A stretch of DNA of 28,633 nucleotides from Acididesulfobacillus acetoxydans (GTDB lineage: Bacteria > Bacillota > Desulfitobacteriia > Desulfitobacteriales > Desulfitobacteriaceae). Shown here one piece after another: positions 21,181 to 28,229 of the stretch. The position numbers were made by a program, and so were the translations under genes. Below the pieces are notes generated by a model that saw only the letters and a program-made list of their open reading frames with translations, had not been told where the DNA came from and searched no databases. The stretch is taken from assembly GCF_900016645.1 (NCBI RefSeq), contig NZ_CDGJ01000109.1. One strand, written 5' to 3'. Every line of letters begins with the position of its first letter. The stretch's first letter is position 1.

Positions 21181-21366
21181 ATATAGATTTTCTGTAGGGC
21201 GGGAACCGCCCGAAGTTACGCCTGTGGAAATTGCGTAAGACCTCATCCAGCACTGAGAAACCTTGAGTACTGGACGAGGGCAACGGTTGATGAAACAGGA
21301 AGCCAACGTCCAAGTGTTCGCCGAGAAGCCCCCGCTTCTTAGCGAAGCGTAAGCGGGGGTGGTCCG
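21181..21366 (+). ncRNA. Right end of the TnpB element with likely omega-RNA (reRNA) scaffold
   Basis: In IS200/IS605-type elements the guide RNA overlaps the 3' end of tnpB and ends at the right boundary, with the guide encoded by flanking DNA. Here the 185 bp after the tnpB stop are non-coding and end in a strong hairpin, CCCCCGCTT (21329-21337) with AAGCGGGGG (21351-21359), then TGGTC. This is the usual look of such right ends. The following 16-20 bases (starting near 21364) would be the guide and belong to the HI0074-type gene fragment. Assignment rests on position and hairpin, not on a covariance search. Confidence 0.65.
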
Positions 21367-21555
21367 CCAGAGTTTGTGGAGAAACCGGAAGTCAACAAGT
21401 TTGAGAAGCGGGGCCTGATTCAGTGTTTTGAGTATACGTTTGAACTTGCGCAGAAAACCATGAAGGATTATTTAGAAGAACAGGGTTTCATCGTCAGAAG
21501 TCCCCGCATGGCCATCCACACTGGATTTCAGATACAGTTAGCATCGGACGCCTTT
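21367..21555 (+). pseudogene. Fragment of HI0074-type nucleotidyltransferase substrate-binding (HEPN-like) protein
   Basis: Directly after the element's right end the frame reads EFVEKPEVNKFEKRGLIQ, CFEYTFELAQKTMKDYLEEQG and SPRMAIHTGFQ. This matches the helical core of the HI0074 family (RDGLIQRFEFTFELAWKTLKDYLEE), partners of MNT-type nucleotidyltransferases in toxin-antitoxin-like pairs. The 5' end is cut by the inserted element and the 3' end is lost near 21555, where the downstream glutamate-synthase-domain gene begins on the other strand. No nucleotidyltransferase partner is in the window. Confidence 0.75.
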
Positions 21556-21574
21556 TCCAATAGAGCGGATGGGA

Positions 21575-22975
21575 CTAAGGCGAAGACTGATAATGAAGGG
21601 GAAGGTTGGCAATCTTTGCCGACATTTCGTCTATCGCAAACAAGTCATCCGCGGAGACATCCCGCAGGGCGGTCTTGCCGACCCCCCGGGTCATGAGACG
21701 CATCTCTTCGACGCAGGCGCGCAGGTAATTGGCGAGATACTTCGCACCTTCCTTACGATTGAACTTGTTCTTGTACCGGCCTGTGTACCAAAGCAGTTGG
21801 GCCGGGGGTTCATAGGGCAGTGCTTTGAACTCCTGATTGTGCAGCAAAGCCACCAGCGCCACAAACCCAATCTCCACACCATCGGCGCCGAGAGCCAGGG
21901 CTTTCAGAAAATCTCCCGGTGTTTCCAGGCCGCCCTCGACCAACAGTGAGACGCGGTCGCGCACCTTCTCCTTGTCCAAAAAGCGTGCGGCTCGGCAGAG
22001 GGCCGACACCGTTGGTAAGGAAAAATTGTCATGAATACACTCAGGGGACCAATGGGACGTGGCTTGGCCGCCATCGAGCGTGATGACGTCCGCACCGCCT
22101 TCCAAGATAAGGGCAAGGTCGCGTTCGATATCGTGCCCACAGGTGATCTTCACCCCGATTGGCACGCCCCCCGTAAGGTTGCGCAGGTCTGTGATGAGTC
22201 TCCCTAAGTCCTGCGGCTTTGGCACTTCGGGAAAATTGGCATGGTAGACGAGATCCTCCCCGCGCTTGAGTGCAAAAGCTTTGCGCAACTCAGGCGTGAA
22301 TTCTCGCCAGGCGTATTTACTTCCGAGCCCCACCCAACCGCAATGGCCAAACTGAATCTCGATCATATCCGCTTGCCGTAAAATGTTGGGGTCGCGGTTA
22401 AATTTCGTGCGACCGTATTGCACGATGTAATGCTTGGCCGCCGCCCTTTCCCAGGCGTTAAACGGCCCGTCACCGCAGTTAGTGGCTGTTCCCGCTAGGG
22501 TGGCGGCTTCTGCCGCGGCGAGTTTCGCCTGTTTGCTGAGACCGTTACCGAAAGCCATGCCCGTAATCAAAATCGGGATGTCCAGCTTCATCGGTTTGGC
22601 TGCTTTCTTGCCCAGTACCAATGCGGTGTCTATTTCTACATCCTGAGGCGTGGAAAAGCGATATAACTGCGCGGGACTAAAGCGTATGCCTTCGAAACTG
22701 GGCATAGGAAAGGGAGTGCCAAAACTCATGACCGGCTGACCCGACTCAGCCCGCAAGTTTGTATCCACCGTGGTCATGGGATTCATCCGCTTCGTCATGG
22801 CGTAGGCTTCAAAAATATTCCGATCATAAGGCTCCTGCAAAATCTTGGAGGCACTCTGCGTCACAAGCCGCTTAAAGACGAGCCTTCCCAATACGTAAAT
22901 ACCGGCCGCACCCAACGTGCTCAGCCCAACCATCTTCCCCGCGCGCCGCAAAACGTCATTATCTCTTTTGAGCAT
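21575..22975 (-). CDS. FMN-binding glutamate-synthase-domain protein (stand-alone GltB-like)
   Basis: A 466-residue protein matching the FMN-binding synthase domain of glutamate synthase without the amidotransferase or GXGXG domains. Visible are DIPILITGMAFGNGLSKQAK, the NCGDGPFNAWE region, the barrel strand GVPIGVKITCGHDIERDLAL, the FMN-phosphate loop ITLDGGQATSHWSPE, and LVEGGLETPGDFLKALALGADGVEIG. The first 40 residues include a hydrophobic stretch (GLSTLGAAGIYVLGRLV) that may anchor it in the membrane. The ATG at 22975 is chosen for GGAGG eight bases upstream; a GTG at 22990 is the alternative. It appears intact within a zone of remnants. Electron donor and substrate are unknown. Confidence 0.88.
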   Translation of the reverse strand: MLKRDNDVLRRAGKMVGLSTLGAAGIYVLGRLVFKRLVTQSASKILQEPYDRNIFEAYAMTKRMNPMTTVDTNLRAESGQPVMSFGTPFPMPSFEGIRFSPAQLYRFSTPQDVEIDTALVLGKKAAKPMKLDIPILITGMAFGNGLSKQAKLAAAEAATLAGTATNCGDGPFNAWERAAAKHYIVQYGRTKFNRDPNILRQADMIEIQFGHCGWVGLGSKYAWREFTPELRKAFALKRGEDLVYHANFPEVPKPQDLGRLITDLRNLTGGVPIGVKITCGHDIERDLALILEGGADVITLDGGQATSHWSPECIHDNFSLPTVSALCRAARFLDKEKVRDRVSLLVEGGLETPGDFLKALALGADGVEIGFVALVALLHNQEFKALPYEPPAQLLWYTGRYKNKFNRKEGAKYLANYLRACVEEMRLMTRGVGKTALRDVSADDLFAIDEMSAKIANLPLHYQSSP

Positions 22976-23099
22976 GGCCTGGCCCTCCACAAACTTTGCT
23001 TTCTTTTGTCCTCAGTTTTCCCCGACGGCGAAAAATCATTCGGTTCGTATCCTATTGAGACCCGATCGCCGGCTAATTCGGGCGGAGCCGGTTTGGCCT

Positions 23100-23206
23100 G
23101 TAATGACCGCACAGCCCAAATACCGGCCACCGCCACTATCCCCGCACTCTTTAGCGCTAAGGCGGATTGGGCTGCCGGCTGGGTTACGCAATCTATTGCA
23201 AAGGTA
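23100..23206 (-). pseudogene. N-terminal fragment of a second DUF1906 gene
   Basis: The minus strand reads AIDCVTQPAAQSALALKSAG, closely parallel to copy 1 (MDCVTRLATQSALALKSAGI). The DNA at 23112-23193 aligns with 19979-20062, about ten differences by eye, with a one-base deletion (GGGCC to GGCC) that breaks the frame just before GRYLG. Similarity ends about 85 bp in, and no start codon with a ribosome binding site precedes it. Confidence 0.75.
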
Positions 23207-23234
23207 ATATAATCAGCGATTTCACTGTCCGCCC

Positions 23235-23315
23235 ATGATCTCAAAAACCCGCTCTTATGATCTTATGAGCGGGTTTTTGCTGTTCTTATTTACGAGACAT
23301 GCTACGCTTTCGAGG
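23235..23315. repeat. Duplicated terminator-containing segment, copy 2
   Basis: It corresponds to 18913-18984. Here it lies upstream of the DUF1906 fragment rather than downstream, as expected if DUF1906 genes once stood in tandem with a terminator after each. Confidence 0.75.
23243..23278. terminator. Bidirectional terminator hairpin
   Basis: AAAAACCCGCTC (23243-23254) pairs perfectly with GAGCGGGTTTTT (23267-23278), loop of twelve. It can serve the small gene at 23464-23700 on the minus strand. Confidence 0.75.
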
Positions 23316-23463
23316 TGAGTGGACACTTGCCAGATTGGTTGTTTCCCTGAAATTGGCCCATCATCTAAAGGTAAAAAGACAAAGCATTTTTTAGCCCGAA
23401 ATTCCCTTTTCTACAAATTTTCCTTCACTACGGATGGCCAATTTCAAGCGCTTGCTTATATTT

Positions 23464-23700
23464 CTAGGACACATCGGCATAAGCTTTCTTTAGTCCTTGC
23501 AACAGATGGCTGACTTTGATCTCTTGATACCGTTCAAGGATACCGACCAGTTCCTTATCAAACTCACGCATGAAACCTCTTTGTTCATCCGGTTCAAGGG
23601 TGCTTAAACCATGGATCAGCTCTTCATAATCCATGCTGATCAACATTTCGATGGGAGTCAAAAGCCTTAGATGTCCTCGAAATGAATTATTGTTCTGCAT
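23464..23700 (-). CDS. Hypothetical 78-residue protein
   Basis: No family recognised. The ATG at 23700 is preceded by GAAGGGAAG at workable spacing. The protein is charged and predicted helical, with MDYEELIHGLSTLEPDEQRG followed by FMREFDKELVGILERYQE and a C-terminal amphipathic helix. It looks like a small soluble or DNA/protein-binding helical protein, with no cysteines or membrane segments. It stands alone, with a terminator about 185 bp downstream. Confidence 0.55.
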   Translation of the reverse strand: MQNNNSFRGHLRLLTPIEMLISMDYEELIHGLSTLEPDEQRGFMREFDKELVGILERYQEIKVSHLLQGLKKAYADVS

Positions 23701-23842
23701 TATGCAACTTCCCTTCTCGTAAGTTTGTATTACGCCCGAACATCCGACCTAAGTTCCACCTGTTAACCCCAAAACTCCATCAGCCTTCCTGACTATCTGT
23801 CCGCCGCACCCTGTTACGGATCTTGGACTTTGGACTTCGAAG

Positions 23843-24157
23843 TTAGGCTACCACGGCATAACCAGCTTCTTCCACAGCCTTCACCAGGGCGTCTTTTGCC
23901 GCCGAACCACTGACGACGGCCTCTTTGCGCATCAAGTCCACGTTGGCGCTTTCCACGCCGTGAACATTTTTGAGGGCCTTTTCCACCGACATTTTGCAAT
24001 GCATGCAGGTCATCCCCTCGATCCTCAGCACTAATTGTGGGCCGGCCGCGCTTGCTCCCATCGATTGCCCGCCTATTCCGTCAGACATATGCCCGCCATG
24101 ATCCATGTGGCTGTGCCCCGCCTGTTCTTTCGCTGCCTTCCGTCCAAATCCAAACAT
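23843..24157 (-). CDS. Heavy-metal-associated (HMA) domain protein, copper-chaperone-like, with His/Met-rich N-terminus
   Basis: The C-terminal 65 residues form an HMA domain: LRIEGMTCMHCKMSVEKAL carries the metal-binding CxxC (Cys51, Cys54), and the pattern ends EEAGYAVVA. The N-terminal 40 residues are rich in His and Met (GHSHMDHGGHMSDG), a likely extra copper-binding segment absent from ordinary CopZ proteins of about 68 residues. The ATG at 24157 has AAGGAGG upstream. There is no P-type ATPase or CsoR gene nearby, so it is a lone chaperone or storage protein. Copper is the probable metal by family. Confidence 0.87.
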   Translation of the reverse strand: MFGFGRKAAKEQAGHSHMDHGGHMSDGIGGQSMGASAAGPQLVLRIEGMTCMHCKMSVEKALKNVHGVESANVDLMRKEAVVSGSAAKDALVKAVEEAGYAVVA

Positions 24158-24203
24158 TTTAATTCCTCCTTGATAAGGTTATAATTGATATTAACTCTTT
24201 ATA

Positions 24204-24251
24204 TACTCCATGAAAGTTATAGGAGTACTTTATTTGTGTATAGGATACTCC
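24204..24251. promoter_or_regulatory. TACTCC sites upstream of the HMA gene
   Basis: TACTCC (24204-24209) and its inverse GGAGTA (24222-24227), 12 bp apart, plus another TACTCC (24246-24251) followed by CCCAGTC. The symmetry suits a MerR- or CsoR-like metal regulator, but no exact match to a known operator was found. Confidence 0.4.
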
Positions 24252-24525
24252 CCCAGTCTATATTTTGCAAGATAAATTTACCCTGAATCATGAAGACCGG
24301 ATAAATTTCTTATGAATTTCCTGTGAACAACCTGCTCTTGACGCGTCTGCAACTGTTTGGTACGTTCGCCGACTTCCCGGATAGCCGAACGCCGGCCGCC
24401 TTAAAAAGGCTCTTTCCTCTTTCTTCCAGCGGAAGATTTTTTGCTCTGCTCATGTGCACAAAGATTTTCCCCAATGGTCCCGCTAACGGCGTATCAAGCC
24501 TTTGTTCCCCGCGTATGAACCCATA

Positions 24526-24558
24526 GGGAACCTCCTTTCTCCAGATCATGAGGTTCCC
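24526..24558 (-). promoter_or_regulatory. Hairpin covering a ribosome binding site of a 13-codon ORF
   Basis: On the minus strand GGGAACCTC (24550-24558) pairs perfectly with GAGGTTCCC (24526-24534). The second arm contains GGAGG, placed six bases before an ATG (24524) that opens a 13-codon frame ending at 24483. It lies about 30 bp after the EamA stop. Confidence 0.35.
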
Positions 24559-24590
24559 CTGATTGTGTCGAAGAAGACCAAGGGTTGCAC

Positions 24591-25469
24591 TTAGGAACAA
24601 GTCTTTACGTGTCCGGCGTAAACAAGGATTATCCCGGCGCCCACGACCAGCATCCCCAAGATTTGCGCCATATTAATGGTTTCATGCAGCCACCAGGCAC
24701 TCGTGAACATGGCTATGACCGGTGTGATTAAATGTACTACCCGCACTAACCATATCGGCAATTCGTCCAAAGAACGGTAGTAGCATTGATACTGGATTCC
24801 CTGCAGAATAACACTCAAAAGAACCAACCACCAAATTGTCAAATCCACCCTTGGCAATGACCCCAAGCCTCCCGTCCAGGCGGCCCAGCCTAAGAGAAGG
24901 AACAGCGACATTCCGGAGTTAAAATAGGCCACGATCATATTTTCGACCAGAGCCAGCCTGTGTTTAATAATCTCCGCGTTAACCGCTACCAAAAATGCAC
25001 TGCCGAGAATCAGAACGTTGCCGCCGGACCCCAGGTGAAATCTTTGCCAAGAGATTTGTAAAACCAGACTGACACCGAGAAGCATGATGGCCATCCCGGC
25101 CCACTCCAGGCGGCGCAACTTTTCCTTCCATAAAAGATAGCCAATAACGAGGCTGAAAAACAAGTCGCCTCGCAGCAGGATGGCGGCATTTGCGGGTGAG
25201 CTCAACTGTAATCCCCAATTTTGCAACAGTCTTAAGGCCGTTCCTATGATGCCTACCAAATAGAGTTCCGGATGCCGCTTAGCGGCCGACAGAATCTCTC
25301 GCCCTTGTCCGCGCACTAACAGAACCGCCAAAAGCATAAAATGAGTTCCACCAAAGACAATGAATAGAAACATCAGCACAGTCATCCCTGAGAAGCACAT
25401 TTTTGCCAAACTGAGCAGAACGCCCACTAAAATTGCCGAGACAATTCCGTTAATCGTCGCAATCTTCAT
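24591..25469 (-). CDS. EamA/DMT-family transporter
   Basis: A 292-residue membrane protein with ten hydrophobic segments, the standard size of the drug/metabolite transporter family, made of two EamA repeats. The first repeat ends with the conserved LLWKEKLRRLEWAGMAIMLLG pattern and the second with WWLHETINMAQILGMLVVGAG. Residues PANAAILLRGDLFFSLVIG match the family's helix 4. The substrate cannot be inferred. It starts 63 bp downstream of the aldehyde dehydrogenase gene on the same strand and may be co-transcribed; export or import of a related metabolite is only a guess. The ribosome binding site is weak (AGAGGCGG). Confidence 0.88.
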   Translation of the reverse strand: MKIATINGIVSAILVGVLLSLAKMCFSGMTVLMFLFIVFGGTHFMLLAVLLVRGQGREILSAAKRHPELYLVGIIGTALRLLQNWGLQLSSPANAAILLRGDLFFSLVIGYLLWKEKLRRLEWAGMAIMLLGVSLVLQISWQRFHLGSGGNVLILGSAFLVAVNAEIIKHRLALVENMIVAYFNSGMSLFLLLGWAAWTGGLGSLPRVDLTIWWLVLLSVILQGIQYQCYYRSLDELPIWLVRVVHLITPVIAMFTSAWWLHETINMAQILGMLVVGAGIILVYAGHVKTCS

Positions 25470-25532
25470 GCCCCGGAAGCCGCCTCTTTCTCACTTAGCC
25501 TGTCCCTGCTGGCTTGTTCCGTCACGGACGCT

Positions 25533-26975
25533 TTACAGATCGGTGGCAACGTACTTAATATCCATGAACTCCTCCAGCCCAGTCCTTGCGCCCTCGCGGC
25601 CCAACCCGCTTTGCTTTACGCCCCCCATTGGCGCATAGGCGACCGAAGGTAAAGCATTATTCAGGCCAATGATCCCGAACCTGAGAGCTTCGGTAACTCG
25701 AGCCGAACAGGAAAGCGCACCGGTGTACACATAGGCGGCCAGCCCCATATCCGTATTGTTGGCCTTCTTGATAACCTCAGCTTCGTCAGCAAATTTAAAC
25801 ACGGGCGCCACGGGCGCAAATAATTCCTCTCTCGCTAATCCGGCACTCTCTGGCACATTTTCCATGATCGCCGGGGCAACATAATAACCTGCAGCCGGTA
25901 CCTCCATTTCCGGCACCAGATGTTTTCCTCCAAGAGCTTCTGCCTCATGCACCAGCCCCTCGACTCTCGCTTTACTGGCGAGATTGATCAGTGGGCCAAG
26001 ATCCACCTGTGCACCCCCGACCGGATTGCCAATCTTCATCTTAGCAATTTTCTCGGCCAAAAGCGTTACAAATTGGTCGTAGACTTCCTCATGCACATAA
26101 AAGCGGTTGGCCGCAATGCAGGACTGGCCATTATTCCTGAACTTGGCAATCATGGCTCCCTCAACCGCCTGTACGACGTCCGCATCGTCAAAGACAATGA
26201 AAGGCGCGTCTCCTCCTAATTCTAACGCTAAGCGCACAATTCCGTCCGCGGCTCGATGCATCAAAGTCCGGCCCACTGCGGTGGAACCGGTAAAACTTAC
26301 GACCCTAACAGCGGGATGTTTCATCATAGCTTCGGTGGTGACTGAGGCCGGACCCAAGACTAAATTGGCTGCTCCTCCGGGAACACCCGCATCCGCAATG
26401 CACCTAAATAGCTCCAGCACGCTCAACGGAGCCTCATCAGATGCCCTTGCCACAACGGTACAACCTGCCGCCAGTGCCGGCGCTATTTTCCTCGCCTGGA
26501 TAGAAACCGGGAAATTCCACGGCGTGAGGCATAGCGCGACCCCCGCCGGTTGGGTATAGGCAATATGCCGCCTGTTCGCGGCATCGCTGGGAATACAGTA
26601 CCCATGCGGTCTACGAATCTCCTCAGCAAACCACTGGAAATATTCAGCGGCAAAATTCACCTCTCCCCTAGCTTGGGCTAAGGGTTTACCCGTCTCTGAG
26701 GCCAGAGTGTGCCCAATATGATCCGCCCTTTGCCGCAGCAAGCCGGCTGCGGCATTGAGAATATTAGCCCGAGTGCGCACGGATGTCGCAGACCACTCTG
26801 GAAAAGCGCCTTCGGCGGCCTGCACAGCCATCAGGGCATCCTCGCTGTCGCCGTGGCCGATCACGGCGATTACTTCCCCCGTCGCCGGGTTTGTTACCTC
26901 TTTTCTACCTTTTCTGACAGGCTCCCTCCACTCTCCAGCGATGAGAAGTGATTGCATGTACTCTGTTGACATCAT
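25533..26975 (-). CDS. NAD(P)-dependent aldehyde dehydrogenase, succinate-semialdehyde type
   Basis: A 480-residue member of the GabD-like aldehyde dehydrogenase branch, oxidising an aldehyde such as succinate semialdehyde to the acid. Key residues are present: Asn154 in TPWNFP, the NAD loop FTGSTAVGR, the general base Glu252 in LELGGDAP, and nucleophile Cys286 in GQSCIAANRFYV. Unusually, the cofactor-binding lysine of the V.KP segment is replaced: the window has VVARASDEAPLS where the family has a Lys-Pro, which may alter NAD/NADP binding. The start is ATG at 26975 or 26972, after AAGGAGAGG; the upstream ATG at 26990 precedes that site. It lies between the phosphofructokinase-like and EamA genes. 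Confidence 0.88.
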   Translation of the reverse strand: MMSTEYMQSLLIAGEWREPVRKGRKEVTNPATGEVIAVIGHGDSEDALMAVQAAEGAFPEWSATSVRTRANILNAAAGLLRQRADHIGHTLASETGKPLAQARGEVNFAAEYFQWFAEEIRRPHGYCIPSDAANRRHIAYTQPAGVALCLTPWNFPVSIQARKIAPALAAGCTVVARASDEAPLSVLELFRCIADAGVPGGAANLVLGPASVTTEAMMKHPAVRVVSFTGSTAVGRTLMHRAADGIVRLALELGGDAPFIVFDDADVVQAVEGAMIAKFRNNGQSCIAANRFYVHEEVYDQFVTLLAEKIAKMKIGNPVGGAQVDLGPLINLASKARVEGLVHEAEALGGKHLVPEMEVPAAGYYVAPAIMENVPESAGLAREELFAPVAPVFKFADEAEVIKKANNTDMGLAAYVYTGALSCSARVTEALRFGIIGLNNALPSVAYAPMGGVKQSGLGREGARTGLEEFMDIKYVATDL

Positions 26976-27083
26976 GTCCTCTCCTTCCATACGTGACTTA
27001 TACGCTTCATCTTGCGCTCCATAATTGGGTGATGTTAATTATCCTGTAAACGTATTTTTCGGCTTTCGCTCACTTCGGGACTT

Positions 27084-28229
27084 CTACACCTCACCCCCCC
27101 GTTTATTGGCCAACAGCCACACATCGAGTGTGCTTTCGGTTTCTGCCAATGGCTCTCCCATTCTCGCCTGCAGCCATCCCGCAAAAGACGGATTAAGGCC
27201 CCACCCGTTCAAAAAAGAAGGGTCTAACGGACGTTCCAAGCCGGCAATATCTTTAAAAGCCACAGGCTCCACCTTGACTTCGTTTAAGCCGACAACTTGA
27301 TCCGTCAGGCCCAACATCACTTGACTCTTGCCTTCCCCCAAAGCCTTGATGGCTTCTTTTCCCAAAAGGATGGCTTCTCGTCGGTCGCGTTCACACACCG
27401 ACCAGATGTTAGAGCGTTGCAGGATGCCTAGGTTCTCAGCGCGCGAAGGGACTCCTCGCTCGCGCAGTTTCAAAGACAGCAGCGGAGCAACCCCTCCCGG
27501 AATTGTACTGCTCTTATTTCCGCCAATGGCGTATTCTGAGATTGGCTTCCCCGATTCATCACGGGCCCCTTCGCTCACAACCGCCAATAAACAGGGATGC
27601 ATGCGTAAATGTTCATCGACCCTCGCGAAAAACTCCTCAAGACTGAAAGGATGTTCGGGCACATACAACTGTATCGGCGGGTAGTTCGGCAGGGCAAGCT
27701 GCGCCAGGCTCGCGGCCGCTGCCAACCAACCCACATTTCGTCCCATTACCTCGACAATACGCACTCGTTCAAAATTGCGCATAGCCCAGAGGTCGAGCGC
27801 TATGGCTCCAACCGCTTCACCTATAAATTTGGCCGCGCTAAGATACCCCGGCGAGTGATCTGTTCCCCATAAATCATTGTCAACTGTTTTGGGAATCCCC
27901 AGCACCTGAACGTCCGGGCAAACCGTGACAATTTGGTCGGCAGCCCACATCGTCCCATTTCCCCCAACCAACACAAGCTGCGAAATATCCCGCTGTTGAA
28001 GGTTTCTGCGCATGATCGTCAATCTTTCTGTGTTTAAAGGGTATCGCCCTGCCCCCAAGACTGCTCCGGGCTGAAACTTTAAGGATTCTAACTTGCTTTT
28101 CTCGACACCCTCTAAGCGCATGGCCCGGTTCGTAACTAAACCTTCTATCCCATTGCAAAATCCCAGGATCTCACCGTATCGCCCAGAACATACCGCTGCT
28201 TCCACAAACCCTGCCAAGGTCGCATTCAA
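27084..28229 (-). CDS. 6-phosphofructokinase-like protein with altered active site; start codon unclear
   Basis: The family is PfkA-type phosphofructokinase (ATP- or PPi-dependent). Core motifs are LVLVGGNGTMWAADQI (89-93), where the family has GGDG, and GIPKTVDNDLWGTDH (111-125), with the lysine typical of PPi-type or mixed enzymes and the catalytic Asp of TVDND kept. The conserved first loop VGGPTSVLNATLAG is present in the DNA, but the frame meets a TGA five codons before it and has no ATG, GTG or TTG there. The TTG at 28229 has AGGAGG 12 bases upstream but leaves the loop out. The gene is thus either 5'-damaged or uses a non-standard start. About 381 residues from the TTG; the C-terminus appears complete. 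It precedes the aldehyde dehydrogenase gene by 108 bp. Confidence 0.72.
   Translation of the reverse strand: MNATLAGFVEAAVCSGRYGEILGFCNGIEGLVTNRAMRLEGVEKSKLESLKFQPGAVLGAGRYPLNTERLTIMRRNLQQRDISQLVLVGGNGTMWAADQIVTVCPDVQVLGIPKTVDNDLWGTDHSPGYLSAAKFIGEAVGAIALDLWAMRNFERVRIVEVMGRNVGWLAAAASLAQLALPNYPPIQLYVPEHPFSLEEFFARVDEHLRMHPCLLAVVSEGARDESGKPISEYAIGGNKSSTIPGGVAPLLSLKLRERGVPSRAENLGILQRSNIWSVCERDRREAILLGKEAIKALGEGKSQVMLGLTDQVVGLNEVKVEPVAFKDIAGLERPLDPSFLNGWGLNPSFAGWLQARMGEPLAETESTLDVWLLANKRGGEV

Larger units (their letters stand above)
22976..23463. other. Gene-poor region with DUF1906 and terminator remnants
   Basis: It holds a fragment of a second DUF1906 gene (23100-23206), a duplicated terminator segment (23235-23315) and about 150 bp without recognisable content before the small gene at 23464. 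Confidence 0.6.
24158..24590. other. Intergenic region between the HMA gene and the EamA gene
   Basis: It holds possible metal-responsive sites near the HMA gene (24204-24251) and, close to the EamA stop, a hairpin over a ribosome binding site (24526-24558). A 96-codon minus frame (24310-24600) overlaps the EamA end and shows no family likeness. Confidence 0.5.

Noticed and set aside
24310..24600. 96-codon minus frame after EamA
   Set aside because: It overlaps the EamA end, has no ribosome binding site, and its content follows hairpins in the intergenic region.
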